Translations under genes and position numbers: made by a program
Part shown: one piece after another, positions 34,179 through 47,069 of the stretch
Position numbering within the stretch: the first letter of the stretch is position 1
How the letters are laid out: each line of letters opens with the position of its first letter
Assembly (NCBI RefSeq): GCF_003573695.1
Contig: NC_039358.1
Span: 154,122,920 to 154,186,919 of the forward strand
Source: Papaver somniferum
Lineage: Eukaryota > Streptophyta > Magnoliopsida > Ranunculales > Papaveraceae
Length of the DNA: 64,000 bases
Direction: 5' to 3'
Notes under the pieces: model-generated
What the model was told of the DNA's origin: nothing
Seen by the model: only the letters and a program-made list of their open reading frames with translations
The model's database searches: none

Positions 34179-35354
34179 TTTTAGATTTATTTGTTTAAAT
34201 TCTAAAAGTTGGTTTGGAAGATGATTTTTGCAGTATTAATCTTTATGGTTTTATATATTGCAATATGTTATGGGATATGTGAGTTTGCGTATGTGAACTA
34301 TTATTGTCCCATACAATGTCAAAAGTTATCTCGTTTATATGTCGATATGCATGTATTGATACAAGTTCGATGAACTTTTGACAAACAAAAGTTAAGCCTA
34401 TTATGTCAATTTATTGATGGAAGATAGGTTAAAATCTTTTTTCTACGAGGATTATGTATATTGTATGTCGTTATGCAAATAGTGATGAAAATATAATAAG
34501 TCCTTGTATATTCCGCAGTATTGATCTTTCCCTGATCCATATTTTATGTATATACTGTGCGGCTCCATAAGTCTTCTTTTGTGAGCATTTCCAACTAAAC
34601 TAATCATAGATTCGTTTGTGATTATTTTGGTTGTGTATTCCGATTAAATTAATCATGGGTTCTCTTGTGATTAGTTTAATTGAGAATTTTTTGGATACAA
34701 AATCATTTTGTGGTATTTGGTGTCCAAAGAAATCCTTCTTTTCTTGTAAAAGTAAGGTCGCTCTTGTTGTTCTTTTGGGAATGACATCAAATGGGGAGAG
34801 TTCTTTTGAACTTGCGCTTAATTTCCATATCTTTGTGAGGAGTGCGGTTGTGGAATTTTGAGGAGTTATCTTGTATCTTTATAAACTCCGTGATGAATGC
34901 ATCTAGCTTCGGCTATATGATTGCATCAAAACAAGTTGATACGTGCTTTTATTTGGTCTTGAAGTGTCTCCATGGAAATTTCATTAGGATCCCGTTTTCA
35001 TGTTGAGACGAAGTATTGACTAGGGGGAGGGGGGGGGGGGTGACACATCTCACCATAGTATTGTTGTCGAAGTTGTGATGTAAGAACTTTGATACTGTGT
35101 AATAATACTATGAAACTGTATAACAATGATCGAGAGCTTTTGTTTTCTCATTGTTATGGCTACGGAACTTCAACAACTATGATGCTGAATTGAACATCTA
35201 TGGATCATGGGAGTACTTGGAAAAGACGAAGTTTTCGAGTACTGTTGAAGCACCAAGGAGATCAAGCATGTGGACGAGAAGTTACAAAGTTTTATTTATT
35301 TTGTAATCCATATGTATTGATAGTTTTGCCACTAAAATTGACAAAGGGGGAGAT
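34179..35354 (+). mobile_element. 3' internal part of a LARD-like element (family A, copy 1)
   Basis: Nearly the same as 45560-46834 of the complete element (TTGGTTTGGAAGATGATTTT, GGATATGTGAGTTTG...). It lacks ~100 bp present there (about 46385-46490), including one AAAAAGGGGGAGAA motif. It has a run of 12 G at 35029-35040 and ends in the purine tract GACAAAGGGGGAGAT. No protein-coding capacity; 5' truncated. Confidence 0.75.
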
Positions 35355-37791
35355 TGTTAGAGCACTTCTCCGTCGAACTCACATGCGTTGTTATCTCAAG
35401 CATGTTTATCAAGTTTAGGTGTCAAAACTATATGTCTTGATTTCTAGACTACTTATACCTAAGTCTCGGTTTATGACAGGTTAGTGTAGTTGATCTCCAG
35501 ACTCCATGGCGATTATCTTAAGAAGACGAAGAACTACTCGAGGAGCTAGTGGAACTTCATCCGACTAAAAGGTATGTAGAGACTTGAACTTATCAATCAC
35601 TCAAAAGTCTATCTCTCTATCTCCTACTCTTGAGACAAAGTCGTATAAGTATGATAGTTTTCATACATACACATTTGCTATTTCGAGCCGAGTTTACTCG
35701 CCTATCCTTTTCTCGAAATACGTGTTGGTAAGCTTTCGGTTTAACCACTTTTCATATTTATCTGTGACGAAAGTCATGATGACGTTTCAATCTTGAAAAT
35801 AGCTTTGCTGACGACAGTCGTGAATAACGATTGTTATAAGATTATAGAAGAATGTTTCAATGATTGAAATGTAGAGTTGAGATTATGTAACCAACTATGG
35901 ATACAAGCATATATAGTGTGTTCGCACATTAGTGTATAAATCTATGTGCCGGAAACCAATTGTGTGCACTTGTGCGTGCGACGCTGGTAAAGGAGACAGG
36001 TTGGGTACGCGTACTGGCGGAAGTTTTCTGACCGAAAACTTCTGCTGGAGTTTGTAGTTTACAAACTGGAAAACCAGTCACCGGGTACGCGTACTCACGG
36101 AATTTTTCGAACCGAAAATTTATGCTGAGTTCACAAACTCAAATCCGGTAGCTAAGGTACACGTACCCGTACGCGTACCCAAGCTGGTTATTTGTCAAAT
36201 CGGAAGTTCGTGAACTTAAAACAATAAATAAATAAGGAATGCAATCTTTGCAAACCATGGCTATATTGTTCATGAATTGATTCAAGTGAATCAAACCGAT
36301 TTTGTTTCAATTGTGTCTATGAATAAAGACCTAAGCAATTGAACAACTCTATCAACTAGTTCTTATGAGTCATTTGAACTAGTTATGAGAAAGATGTATA
36401 TGGTTGATATGAAAGTACTCATATAGCTAACCTCGGTTAACTATTTGTGAACCAACCAAGTGTACACGTTTAGGTACGGTTATTCAAACCTAAATGAAAC
36501 ACATTTCATTTGTATATGACAAGCTAAGTTTCGATCTAATGGTTGAAAGATATTAGCTTGGATAAATCAAGTTTTTCATCTAACTGTGAATATTGAATGC
36601 TTTGTTACCATGGTAACTTGGATTACAAACCCTGATTTGAAAAATATATAAAAGAGACATCTAGCAACTGGAAAAACTAATCCCCACACCTCTTGTGTGA
36701 TACTAGTTGGTTTTCTAAAGTCGATTCTCCTTTAACCTTAGGTTTCTTCTCGAGACCCTGTAGGTTAACGACTGAAAGACTTCACTGGGATTGTGAAGCC
36801 AGACGAAACTAATTCTCTTGTAGTTGAGCGATCTGATCTTGCCATTTTGTATCATACGATTTCAATTGAATAATTGACTTGAGATTATATCTCTGATAAG
36901 GAAAGATAAAAAGAAATCACAAACATCTTCGTCTCATCGTTTTTGATTCCGCAACATCTTGTTTCGCTACCATACGATTAAGATTGTTGTGAGGTGATTG
37001 ATAATACTAGGTTGTTCTTCGGGAATATAAGTCCGGATTATCAATTAGTTCATGTTCACCTTGATTTATCAAAATACGTAACAAAAACTCTTAGGTCTAT
37101 CTGTGGGAGACAGATTTACCTATCATAGACTTTTCTGTGTGATACAAATTTGTTTATTAAAGTCTTCGACTTTGGGTCCTAGCAACTCTTGGTTGTGGGT
37201 GAGATCAGCTAAGGGAATCAAGTGCGTAGTGTCCTGCTGGGATCAGAGACATAAGGAGCGCAACTGTACCTTGAATCAGTGTGAGATTGATTAGGGTTCA
37301 GATACAGTCCATACCGAAGTTAGTTTGTAGTAGGCTAATGTCTGTAGCGGCTTAATACAGTGTGGTGTTCAATCTGGACTAGGTCTTGGGGTTTTCTGCA
37401 TTTGCGGTTTCCTCGTTAACAAAATTTCTGGTGTCTGTGTTATTTTTATTCCGCATTATATTTCGTTAGATAATTGAAATATCACAGGTTGTGCGTTAAG
37501 ATCAATCAATTATAATATCCAACCTTTGGTTGTTTATTTAAATTGATTGACACTTGGATATTGGTCTTTGGTACCATCCAAGTTATTATCCTTGTATTTG
37601 ATAAAGACTCGTCGATTTCTATTTGCTTGAGTAAAGATCAAATCAAGTGAGAGAGATATTAACTCCTCAATATACTTTTCCATAGATTGAGTCTGACTGT
37701 CTAGTTGATTCTCTAGAAATCATATTGGAGTTAGTCCATACAGATTGCTAATCGAAATATTGGGTGTGGTTGTTATACCCCCGCTTTTTCA
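35355..37791 (+). repeat. Long LTR (family A), 3' LTR of copy 1, 2437 bp
   Basis: TGTTAGAGCACTTCTCCGTC ... ACCCCCGCTTTTTCA. Aligns end to end with 40798-43257 and with 50137-52473. A TATA box lies at 36645-36653. Short repeats of GTACGCGTACC occur at 36006-36180. Confidence 0.85.
36645..36653 (+). promoter_or_regulatory. TATA box of LTR A (copy 1)
   Basis: TATATAAAA followed by GAGACATCTAGCAACTGG. The same arrangement is kept at 42111 and 51338 and, inverted, at 54828-54835. Confidence 0.6.
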
Positions 37792-38785
37792 AGTACAGTG
37801 CATTGTCACACTAGCTTTCCAAAATTCGGTTGACTAGGTACTAGGATCGGTTCCCCACATATATATGGTATCTAACTTATATGTGTTGCACATGTCCATA
37901 GGATCGGTTCCCCTTTGCCTAAAAATGTGTTGCACGTGTCCATAGGATCGGTTCCCCTTTCTGCTACAAACTTGTTGCACCTCATACAAGGATCGATTCC
38001 CCTTTGTGATGTGTTGCACCTCTTACTATGATCGGTTCCCCTTTACCCAGATTTGGCCATACACAAATCACTAACTCGATCATACCATCTCAGGTGATTA
38101 CTTAAGATCGGTTTTCACTAATAAAAGTCATACCAATACATAAGTCAGGCCTTTGTGAATAGTTTTACGAAGAACACAAACAAGTCATGAGCGGTTATAC
38201 TAAATCACACATATTGGTTGTTCACAAGATATGCAATGAATAACAATACCAATAACGCCTAGTGATTTCCTTTTCGATTCATAAACAAGTTTATGAACTT
38301 ACTTCCTTAAAACACATATAAAACATTGTTTCCTAGGATGAAATCCTCACCTCATACCCATACATAATCACAATAGCATTTAAACGATTATGTCGATGTC
38401 TTATCTACAAAGTTTAATGGTTAAGCAATAAACCTCGTATTGTATTCCTTAATACTATGTCTATCTAGAGTGTTCATGCTTCGCAGTTTTGTTTTCAATA
38501 TGCACGACTTAAAAGATACGTTAGGGAATGAAACAGTTCAAGTCAAATATCACTAACCTCGAGTGGAAGGATGATGTTGTCGTTGTAACTTCTTAGTTCT
38601 TCACTTCTTCAAGTCTTTGCAATACTTGTAATGTCTCATATCCTAATACTTTCAAGCTAACTTATACGAAGTTGACTCTAGTACATAATCAAGCGACTCT
38701 TAAAATGAGTTTTGATTCACTAAAATATGACAACAAAACTTGACATACCAACGCTTGGTGGGTTCAACCGAGCTATGCTCTAACA
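37792..38785 (-). repeat. LTR (family B), minus orientation, start of the 3' LTR of the older element
   Basis: Read on the minus strand it starts TGTTAGAGCATAGCTCGGTT at 38785, right after the purine tract AATTGACAAAGGGGGATA. It runs ~1 kb before being cut by the family A LTR at 37791. 37840-38045 contains four to five ~50-bp repeats around GGATCGGTTCCCCTTT. Confidence 0.75.
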
Positions 38786-40797
38786 ATATCCCCCTTTGTC
38801 AATTTTAGTGACAGAACTCTTACAATCATATGGATAAACAAATTACAAGAATTCATTACACATACGCTTGATTCCCGAATTCAACAACACAATAACATAT
38901 ATATATTCAATCCTTATATGTCGTTGTTGACATTATAATAGAAAAGTTAATACTCCCCCCTAAAGGTGAGATAGGTAGATTTTATCAATCCGCACGTCTT
39001 TAATATACCAATTAATATGATATGTTATTCCCCCTTACTCTATGCTTTCATTCTTTCGTTAGATAAACGTTTAAGCACTGTTGTCCTTTTCCTTAGTGAT
39101 ATCAATCAATATAAAATCAATGCCAATATCACTTGTTTACTTAATATATTTCTCCCCCTTTTTGTCACAAAATGACAAAGAAACGAAAAAATAAAGGACA
39201 AACCGAAAAGAATCTTACAAATCTCAAAATAGACTTGCAAACCTATAGAGTTAAGCACGAGGGTTCCATACCCCATTTTTGATAACCAATGTCAAAACCG
39301 AAACAACAAAGTAATTTGTTTTGATATGTTATCAAGGAAATAATTGCCCGAAGCAATTTTCCCAATTTAGTTTAGCAAACCAAAAATCAACAAAGCACCT
39401 TAGTCCCTTTGCTAAACCGATTGTACAAATACAATCGCTTCATTCGATAAGACCAAAATAAAGATAACTTTATTTTTCTCATCATGTTCTAATTATCCAT
39501 ATAACTTAGACCTTTAAGTTTTAAACAAGACAAGTACTAGGTTAGTTAACTAGCATTTCTTGTTAAGGCATTTGATTAGACTTAAATAACTGAAACCTCC
39601 ACTTTGATAAGTCTAACTAAGATAAACTTAGCTTCTCTTATCCGGAATCGAATTGGACTAAACAATCCATCCCGTAGACTTTTTCTTTCGTTAAGCCATA
39701 AATAATTCATATAAACCAAAATAAATCAACTTGCATAATTATTCACCTCAACCGGAAGCAATTGAAACAACATAGACATTATAGCACTGCAATTGCACCG
39801 AAATTTTGTAATCCTAAACAATTGATACCACACAGTAAAGCAGGATAACAATAGTTTTTCTTAACCGGAACAAATTGAATCACATACACATCCATACACA
39901 CATAATGGAATAAATCATCAATTGTACCGAAGTTTTGTTAAGCAAAAGCAAAATATATATGAAATAAAATCAGGATTTTCTTAAACAGGAAAACAATTAA
40001 CTAACAACATTGTTACCTCAAATTTTGCATCCGCTTCTCCAATATGTTTGCATCTTCTTCCATAGAGAATTGATATCGAAATATCATTATGTTGTCATCC
40101 TTATGCAAAACAAAAATAACAACAACCAACCTTTACCAGAGAAAGGTTGAAAACCGGTTTTTAACTATTACAAGCAAAAGTTGAAAACCACCGAAACACA
40201 TATGCTTTTATGCTAAACCAAAACCGATTCAACATATTGTGACTTTTTCACATATTGTTTCTATCAGAACCCCTCATGATCCTTTTATAAAGCCTACCAA
40301 CATGGGCTAGAACTTAATCCTGCTAAATCAAAAAGTCACCCAAACCATAAGGGTTCACAACATTATGAGATCGAATATCAAGGTAATAAAACCGAAATCA
40401 AACATCCCATAAACATCCATAGACATAATAAAGCATTCAAGCACAGGCTATGTAAATCAAAAGCCATCACAAGAAAAATTATAAGTCAAATAATTTTATT
40501 CATAATAGGATAGTTTTATTCATAATAGACTTAATACAATCATTGAAAGAAATCAAAATTGATGTCTGTTTTCTTAGATTAAGTATTACAGCATATAACT
40601 TAATCTCTAGTGGTGCTCTTCTTGTTCACTGAGGTTTCTTCAGTGTTCAAATTTTTGAAGCATGTCTCAAGAGACTTGTCAGCGACCACTTCTTGTTTCT
40701 CAAGCATTTCAACTTGAATCTTCACATCAACAATATCAGCTTTTGTTTCCTCAATCTTATCTTTGAGCCAATCTTGATTTCGAACCGTTATTATGAG
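38786..40797 (-). mobile_element. Older minus-strand LARD-like element, 3' internal part
   Basis: AT-rich, mostly non-coding, with a purine tract next to LTR B at 38785. The distal part holds the second half of a split ORF (40600-40797). The element resumes at 52474, after the 11.7-kb insertion 40798-52473, and continues to its 5' LTR at 53695. Confidence 0.7.
40600..40797 (-). pseudogene. C-terminal half of a split retroelement ORF
   Basis: The minus-strand frame contains RNQDWLKDKIEETKADIVDV, then EMLEKQE, and ends in a stop at 40600: charged, heptad-like, a probable coiled coil. Removing 40798-52473 and one copy of the ATGA(G/A) duplication joins it in frame with 52474-52736, so the ORF was open when the insertion happened. 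Total length is about 150 residues. I do not recognise the protein; by position it would be a gag-like or accessory product of the older element. Confidence 0.6.
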
Positions 40798-43257
40798 TGT
40801 TAGAGCACTGCTCGGTCGAACTCGCATGCGTTTCTATCTCAAGCATGTTTGTCAAGTTTATTTTTCAAAACTATATGTCTTGATTTCTAGACTACTTATA
40901 GCTAAGTCTCGGTTTAGGACATATTAGTGTAGTTGAGCTCCAGACTCCATGGCGATTATCTTACGAAGACGAAGAACTACTCGAGGAACTAGTGGAACTT
41001 CATCCGACTAAAAGGTATGTGGAGACTTGAACTTATCTATCACTCAAAAGTCTATCTATCTATCTATCTCCTACTCTTGAGACAAAGTCGTATAAGCATG
41101 ATAGTTTTCATACATACACATTTGCTATTTCGAGATGAGTTTACTCGCCTATCTTTTTCTCGAAATACGTGTTGGTAAGCTTTCGCTTTAACCACTTTTC
41201 ATCTTTATCCGTGACGAAAGTCATGATGACGTTTCAATCTTGAAAATAGCTTTGATAACGATAGTTGTGAATAACGATTGTTATAACATTATAGAAGAAT
41301 GTTTAAATGATTGAAATGTAGAGTTGAGATTTTGTAACCAACTATGGATATAAGCATACATAGTGTGTTCGCACACTAGTATATAAATCCATGTGTCGTA
41401 AACCAATTATGCGCACTTGTGCATGCGACGTTGGTAAAGGAGACAAGTTGGGCACGCGTACCCGTATGCGTACTGGCGAAAGTTTTCAGACCGAAAACTT
41501 CTGCTGGAGTTTGTAGTTTACAAAATGGAAAACCAGTCACCTTAGGTATACGTACCGTACTCACGGAAGTTTTCGAACCGAAACTTTCTGTTGAGTTCCC
41601 AAACTCAAATCCGGTGGCTAAGGTACACGTACCCGTACGCGTACCCAAGCTGGTTATTTCTCAAATCGGAAGTTCATGAACTTAAAACAATAAATCAATA
41701 AGGAATGCAATCTTTGCAAACCATGGCTATATTGTTCATGAATTGATTCAAGTGAATCAAACCGATTTTCTTTCAATTGTGTCTATGAATAAAGACCCAA
41801 GCAATTGAACAACTCTATCAACTAGTTCTTATGAATCATTTTAACTAGTTATGAGAAAGATGAATATGGTTGATATAAAAGTACTCATATGGCTAACCTC
41901 GGTTAACTATTTGTGAACCAACCAAGTGTACACGTTTAGGTAAGGTTACTCAAACCTAAATGAAACACATTTCATTTGTGTATGACAAGCTAAGTTTCGA
42001 TCTAACGGTTGAAAGATATTAGCTTGGAAAAATCAGGTTTTTCATCTAACTGTGAATATTGAATGTTTTGTTACGAAGGTAACTTGGATTGCAAACCCTG
42101 ATTTGAAAACTATATAAAGGAGACATCTAGCAACTGGAAAAACTAATCCCCACACCTCATGTGTGATACTAGTTATTTTGATAGAGTCGATTCTCCTTTA
42201 ACCTTAGATTTCTTCTCGAGACCCTGTAGGTTAACGACTGAAAGACTTCATTGGGATTGTGAAGCCAGACGAAACTACTTCTCTTGTAGTTGAGCGATCT
42301 GGTATTTCCATTATCTATAGTACAAGTTCAATTGAATAATTGACTTGAGATTATATCTCCGATAGGGCAAGATAAAAAGAAATCACAAACATCTTCGTCT
42401 CATCGTTTGTGATTCCGCAACATCTTGTTTCACTACCATACGATTAAGATTGTTGTGAGGTGATTGATAATACTAGGTTGTTCTTCGGGAATATAAGTCC
42501 GGATTATGAATTAGTTCCTGTTCACCTTGATTTATCAAAAGACGGAACAAAAACTCTTAGGTTTATCTGTGGGAGACAGATTTACCTATCATACACTTTT
42601 CTGTGTGATACAAATTTGTTTATTAAAGTCTTCGACTTTGGGTCATAGCAACTCTTGGTTGTGGGTGAGGTCAGCTAAGGGAATCAAGTGCGTCGTACCC
42701 TGCTGGGATCAGAGACGTAAGGAGCGCAACTGTACCTTGAATCAGTGTGAGATTGATTATGGTTCAACTGCAGTCCAGACCGAAGTTAGTTTGTAGTAGG
42801 CTAGCGTCTGTAGAGGATTAATACAGTGTGGTGTTCAATATGACTAGGTCCCTGGGTTTTTCTGCATTTGAGGTTTCCTCGTTAACAAAATTTCTGGTGT
42901 CTGTATTATTTCTATTCCGCATTATATTTCGTTTTATAATTGAAATATCACAGGTTGTGCGTTAAGATCAATCAATTATAATATCCAACCTTTGGTTGTT
43001 TATTTAAATTGATTGACACTTGGAGATTGGTCTTTGGTACCATCCAAGTTATTATCCTTGTATTTGATAAAGACTCGCAGATTTCTATTTGCTTGAGTAA
43101 AGATCAAATCAAGTGAGAGAGATATTAACTCCTCAATATACTTTTGTCTAGATTGAGTCTGACTGTCTAGTTGATTCTCTATAAAGTATATTGGAATTAG
43201 TCCATACAGATTGCTAATCGAAATATTGTGTGTGGTTGTTATACCTCCGCTTTTTCA
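40798..43257 (+). repeat. 5' LTR (family A), 2460 bp
   Basis: TGTTAGAGCACTGCTCGGTC ... ACCTCCGCTTTTTCA. It has a TCTA microsatellite expansion at about 41051-41070 absent from the other copies. Confidence 0.9.
42111..42118 (+). promoter_or_regulatory. TATA box of the 5' LTR
   Basis: TATATAAA before GGAGACATCTAGCAACTGG, in the same relative position in all family A LTRs. Confidence 0.6.
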
Positions 43258-43259
43258 AT

Positions 43260-43271
43260 TGGTATCAGAGC
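43260..43271 (+). promoter_or_regulatory. Primer-binding site (initiator tRNA-Met)
   Basis: TGGTATCAGAGC lies two bases after the LTR end. This is the standard Copia primer-binding site and is fully intact. Confidence 0.85.
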
Positions 43272-43330
43272 AGGCAAGCACGTTGAACCTTATAAGTTTG
43301 TATTTGTCCGATCCTCAAAAGTCTATCCCT

Positions 43331-43952
43331 ATGGGAAATCTTTTTGGGAGGCTTGGTCATGGCATCTGTAACACACACCAGAGTTCCTTAAAGGCTGCTC
43401 AGAGGTTATTTTTCAGACCGACGATCTCTCATGATAATCTTGTGCCATCTAGAATATCGGAAAATCTAGATGTGAAGAAACAGTCTAAAGGAAAAATTAA
43501 AAATTTCTCTAAAGAGAATCGTCAAAGAAAACATGATCAGCGCTCAAAGGTATGGACCCTCACAAGAATTACTCTTAATCTCTTTGAGGAATACTATCAT
43601 AAATGATCGATTGACAAGGATCTATTTAGAGCGTTTGAAAAATATTTTAAAATTCTTAGAAAAGCTTAATTCCATAGAAGAATTGAATCGTTCTGATAGA
43701 AGTTTTGTACCAGTCAAATCATGTTCTAATAATGTACAAACTATTCCAACTACCAGCTCTCTTGAAGTTGATAAAAAGATTTCATGTAAGTTTGGTAAAG
43801 GAACCATTTATCAGAAAAGGTCATCTCTGTGTCATAAGAAAAAAGGACCAACGGATTCTGAGTTTTATCACTATGATTTTACTCCTAATTATCGCCACAA
43901 ATGTCAACCAAAGAATTTGCATGAGAAATTCTCTGCATTCTACACCACCTGA
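43331..43952 (+). pseudogene. Leader-proximal ORF of the LARD-like element, frameshifted
   Basis: The ATG at 43331 opens a 91-codon frame (MGNLFGRLGHGICNTHQSSL..., basic toward the end: KGKIKNFSKENRQRKHDQRS), stopping at 43606. The overlapping next frame runs on to 43952 (basic, Cys/His-containing, with SLCHKKKGPTDSEFYHYDFT). Position and basic charge suggest a gag-like nucleic-acid binding product, but I see no defined domain. Confidence 0.4.
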
Positions 43953-44359
43953 TTTCAGGAATGGCGTCACCCCATTTGTATATGACTTGAAATGGGGCAA
44001 GTAATTGGTTGACTTTTTTTGTGAATTTTTTTTTCTTATTGACAAATGCTTTTCAAAAAGGTTTGTACAGGTATTCCTTCTTCATACTGGTATTTTTATC
44101 CCAGTACGTGTACCTCTAAAAACCTACATTCCTTATGTGGGTCGCGGTTCGAGAACGGGTCCAAGCCCAACTGTGGGTATAAAAGAAGTACGAATACGCC
44201 TACCCTTCTTCCTCCCTCATCTGTCCGCGTTCGTGAACTTTTAGGGTTCAATTTTTGTTCTCCATTAAAGCTTGTTGGAGAACAACTTGTAAAGGGATTT
44301 CTCAAGATAAAATTCAAGTAAGTAATCTCTTTCCCACACCCTTATTTCCTTTTAGAATC

Positions 44360-45396
44360 ATGAAGAATGTTAAGGGTTCAAAAGGTATTTCAAATAACCT
44401 AGGTTCTTCATCCTCATCAATTGATCTTCCTATTGAACAAAATTCTATTAGGATTAGATTTGTTGATGAATCCTATAGCAAAGTATTTGAAAATATTTCT
44501 TCTACTGGGTTTATTTTAGAAAAGAATTTGGATAATACTAGTGGGTATAAGGAGGATTTATCTTGTTTTGAAAAATTCAAGCTTGGAAACATCTTTGATG
44601 GCCTTGGTGAAGGTTATGATACTCTTACTAGAATCTTCTATGTCAACATTCATGATGTTGTTCTTGAGGACATGTAATTCAAGACCATGGTCAATAGAGA
44701 AAGGATTCTAGTGAATAGAGAATTAATTTCAAAGATTACCAAAATCCCTTTGGGTAATTTTCGTCTTCTGAGACCAAGCAATGAAAGACTTTCACATGAA
44801 ACCATTTCAAAAGGTCTTTGTGGTAAAAGTGTTGTGTGGAATGGAGGAAAATTTCCTACTAGTCAATTAGATTTTACTCTAAAGTCTTTTGGAAAATTAG
44901 GTATTTCTAACCTTTGTCCTTCCACAGCTGAGAACTCTCGTTGGGGTCGTGAGTTTGCATCGAATTAGTCTATTACCTTGTGATGGAAACCAAAGGTCTT
45001 GACATTTTTGGATTCATTATTTTTCAAATGTTAGACATGACTTCTGTTGACAAGAAGTTAGGCTATCCATGCTTGATTGAGCGTATTTGTCGCAACTTCT
45101 CCATTGAACCCATTGGGAACTCCATTGTAACCCCCAAGCTTGTTCGGCCGTGTACTTTCAATCGAATGAAGGAATATGCTTGCAAGAGACAAAGGTGTGA
45201 CACAACTAATGGCTCGAGTGATCCTTCTACGAAGCTTCTTCGCCAAATTTACAAAGGTGTTTGTAAATTGAATACCAAAGTAAGTTGTGTTCAAGAACAA
45301 TTACTTGTGATTACTACCAGGTACCCCGATATTAAGGAAGACATGGAAAAGGTTCGTTCCACCTTCATGGTCTCCGAATATGAATATGATGAGTAG
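44360..45396 (+). pseudogene. Putative plant transposon protein (Transposase_32-like) ORF, two lesions
   Basis: About 345 codons from the ATG at 44360. The central and C-terminal text (GKFPTSQLDFTLKSFGKLGI, LVMETKGLDIFGFIIFQMLD, GYPCLIERICRNFSIEP) follows the pattern of the 'putative plant transposon protein' domain (sigma helix, W-x-F-x(n)-NL-x-P-x-S, then LLxxIxxGxxIDxGxxI and LxFPxLIxxLCxxxG). That domain is carried by many plant retrotransposons, with unknown role. Lesions are a TAA at 44675-44677 in frame and a one-base deletion at about 44966, which turns an expected AATTTAGTC into AATTAGTC. The end is acidic (MVSEYEYDE). Few lesions in 1 kb indicate recent constraint or youth. Confidence 0.65.
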
Positions 45397-46817
45397 TTTC
45401 TCGTACCTCTTTTTATTGGTGTTAAAACATTTTTGACTTTTGTCTAGGAAACTTCTTAAGAGAATTTTTATTCTTGTTTTTATTAAGAAGGATAACTAGG
45501 GTTTGGAATAGCCTTTATTGTGAGTACACATAGCTATGTCCAACGTTTTCATCTTCATGTTTTTAGATTTATTTGTTTAAATTCTAAAAGTTGGTTTGGA
45601 AGATGATTTTTGCAGTATTAATCTTTATGGTTTTATATATTACAATATGTTATGGGATATGTGAGTTTGTTTATGTGAACTATTATTGTCCCATACAATG
45701 TCAAAAGTTATCTCGTTTATATGTCGATATACATGTATTGGTACAAGATCGATGTACTTTTTGACAAACAAAAGTTAAGCCTATTATGTCAATTCATTGA
45801 TGGAAGATAGGTTAAAATCTTTTGTTTACGAGGATTATGTCTATTGTATGTCGTTATGCAAATAGTGATACAGATAGAATGAATCCTTGTATATTACGCA
45901 GTATTGATCTTGTCCTGATCCATATTTTATGTGTATACTGTGCGGCTCCATAAGTTCTCTTATGTGAGCATTTCCAACTGAACAAATCATAGATTCGTTT
46001 GTGATTAATTTGGTTGTGTATTCCGATTAAATTAATCATGGGTTCTCTTGTGATTAGTTTAATTGAGAATTTTTGGATACAAAATCATTTCCTTATGGTT
46101 TTTGATGTCCAAAGAAATCCTTCTTTTCTTGTAAAAGTAAGGTCACTCTTGTTATTCTTTCGGGAATGATATCAAATGGGGGAGAGTTCTTTTGAACTTG
46201 CGCTTAATTTCCATATCTTTGTGGGGAGTGCGGCTGTGGAATTTTGAGGAGTTATCTTGTATCTTTATAAACTCCGTGATGAATGCATTTAGCTTCGGCT
46301 ATATGATTGCATCAAAACAAGTTGATATGTGCTTTTGTTTGGTCTTGAATTGTCTCCATGAAAATTTCACTAGGATCCCATTTTCGTACCTTTGCCAATT
46401 TTATTGACAAAAAGGGGGAGAATTAATATGTAGTTCACACTACAAATACATATGGTTTTTGGATCATTATGTAAGGGGGAGTGGTTTTCGGGTTGAGACG
46501 AAGTATTGACTAAGGGGGAGTGATACATAACGCCATAGTATTATTGTCGAAGTTGTGATATAAGAACTTTGATACTGTGTAATAATACTACGACACTGTA
46601 TAACAATGATCGAGAGCTTTTGTTTTCTCATTGTTATGGCTACGGAACTTCAACAACTATGATGCTGAATTGAACATCCATGAAATCATGGGAGTACTTG
46701 GAAAAGACGAAGTTTTCGAGTAATGTTGAAGCACCAAGGAGATCAAGCATGTGGACGAGAAGCTACAAAGTTTTGTTTATTTTGTAATCCATATGTACTG
46801 ATAGTTTTGCCACTAAA

Positions 46818-46834
46818 ATTGACAAAGGGGAGAT
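46818..46834 (+). promoter_or_regulatory. Polypurine tract of the LARD-like element
   Basis: AATTGACAAAGGGGAGAT abuts the TG of the 3' LTR. A similar TTGACAAAAAGGGGGAGA lies upstream at about 46404, a possible second tract. Confidence 0.7.
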
Positions 46835-46909
46835 TGTAGCACTGCTCAGTCGAACTCGCATGCGTTGCTATCTCAAGCATGTTTGTCAAGTTTAGTTGTC
46901 AAAACTATA
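46835..46909 (+). repeat. 3' LTR, first 75 bp (before the Helitron)
   Basis: TGTAGCACTGCTCAGTCGAA...AAAACTATA; lost three bases (TAG) at the start relative to the 5' LTR. Continues at 50137. Confidence 0.85.
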
Positions 46910-46923
46910 CTAGATAGTAACTC

Positions 46924-46936
46924 GTGCTCCGCACCG
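46924..46936 (-). terminator. Helitron 3' hairpin
   Basis: On the minus strand CGTGC-GGA-GCACG lies shortly before the CTAG end. Helitrons use such a hairpin as the transposition end signal. Confidence 0.75.
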
Positions 46937-47069
46937 TGTGTGTGTTATTTTCATCAGATTTTCATTATAAAATTGGTGGATTTTATTAAGAAAACTATGG
47001 ATACATGCCACAAAAACATATATTTGTACATATTCATGACTTTCCATTAATGTTTTACATTTGATGACT

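Noticed and set aside
1091..35040. G-runs at 1091-1101, 21626-21642 and 35029-35040 as assembly errors
   Set aside because: Two sit where purine tracts are expected; length may be imprecise, but the features are plausible, so I keep them as sequence and do not call errors.
41376..41679. Overlapping frames on both strands in the 5' LTR with VPVCVLAKVF-like text
   Set aside because: They follow from the GTACGCGTACC/GAAGTTTTC repeat cassette; both strands are open at once.
37103..42796. Similar frames in LTRs at 37103-37294 and 42527-42796
   Set aside because: No ATG start for the shared part, no known domain, and the length differs between copies; LTR homology explains them.
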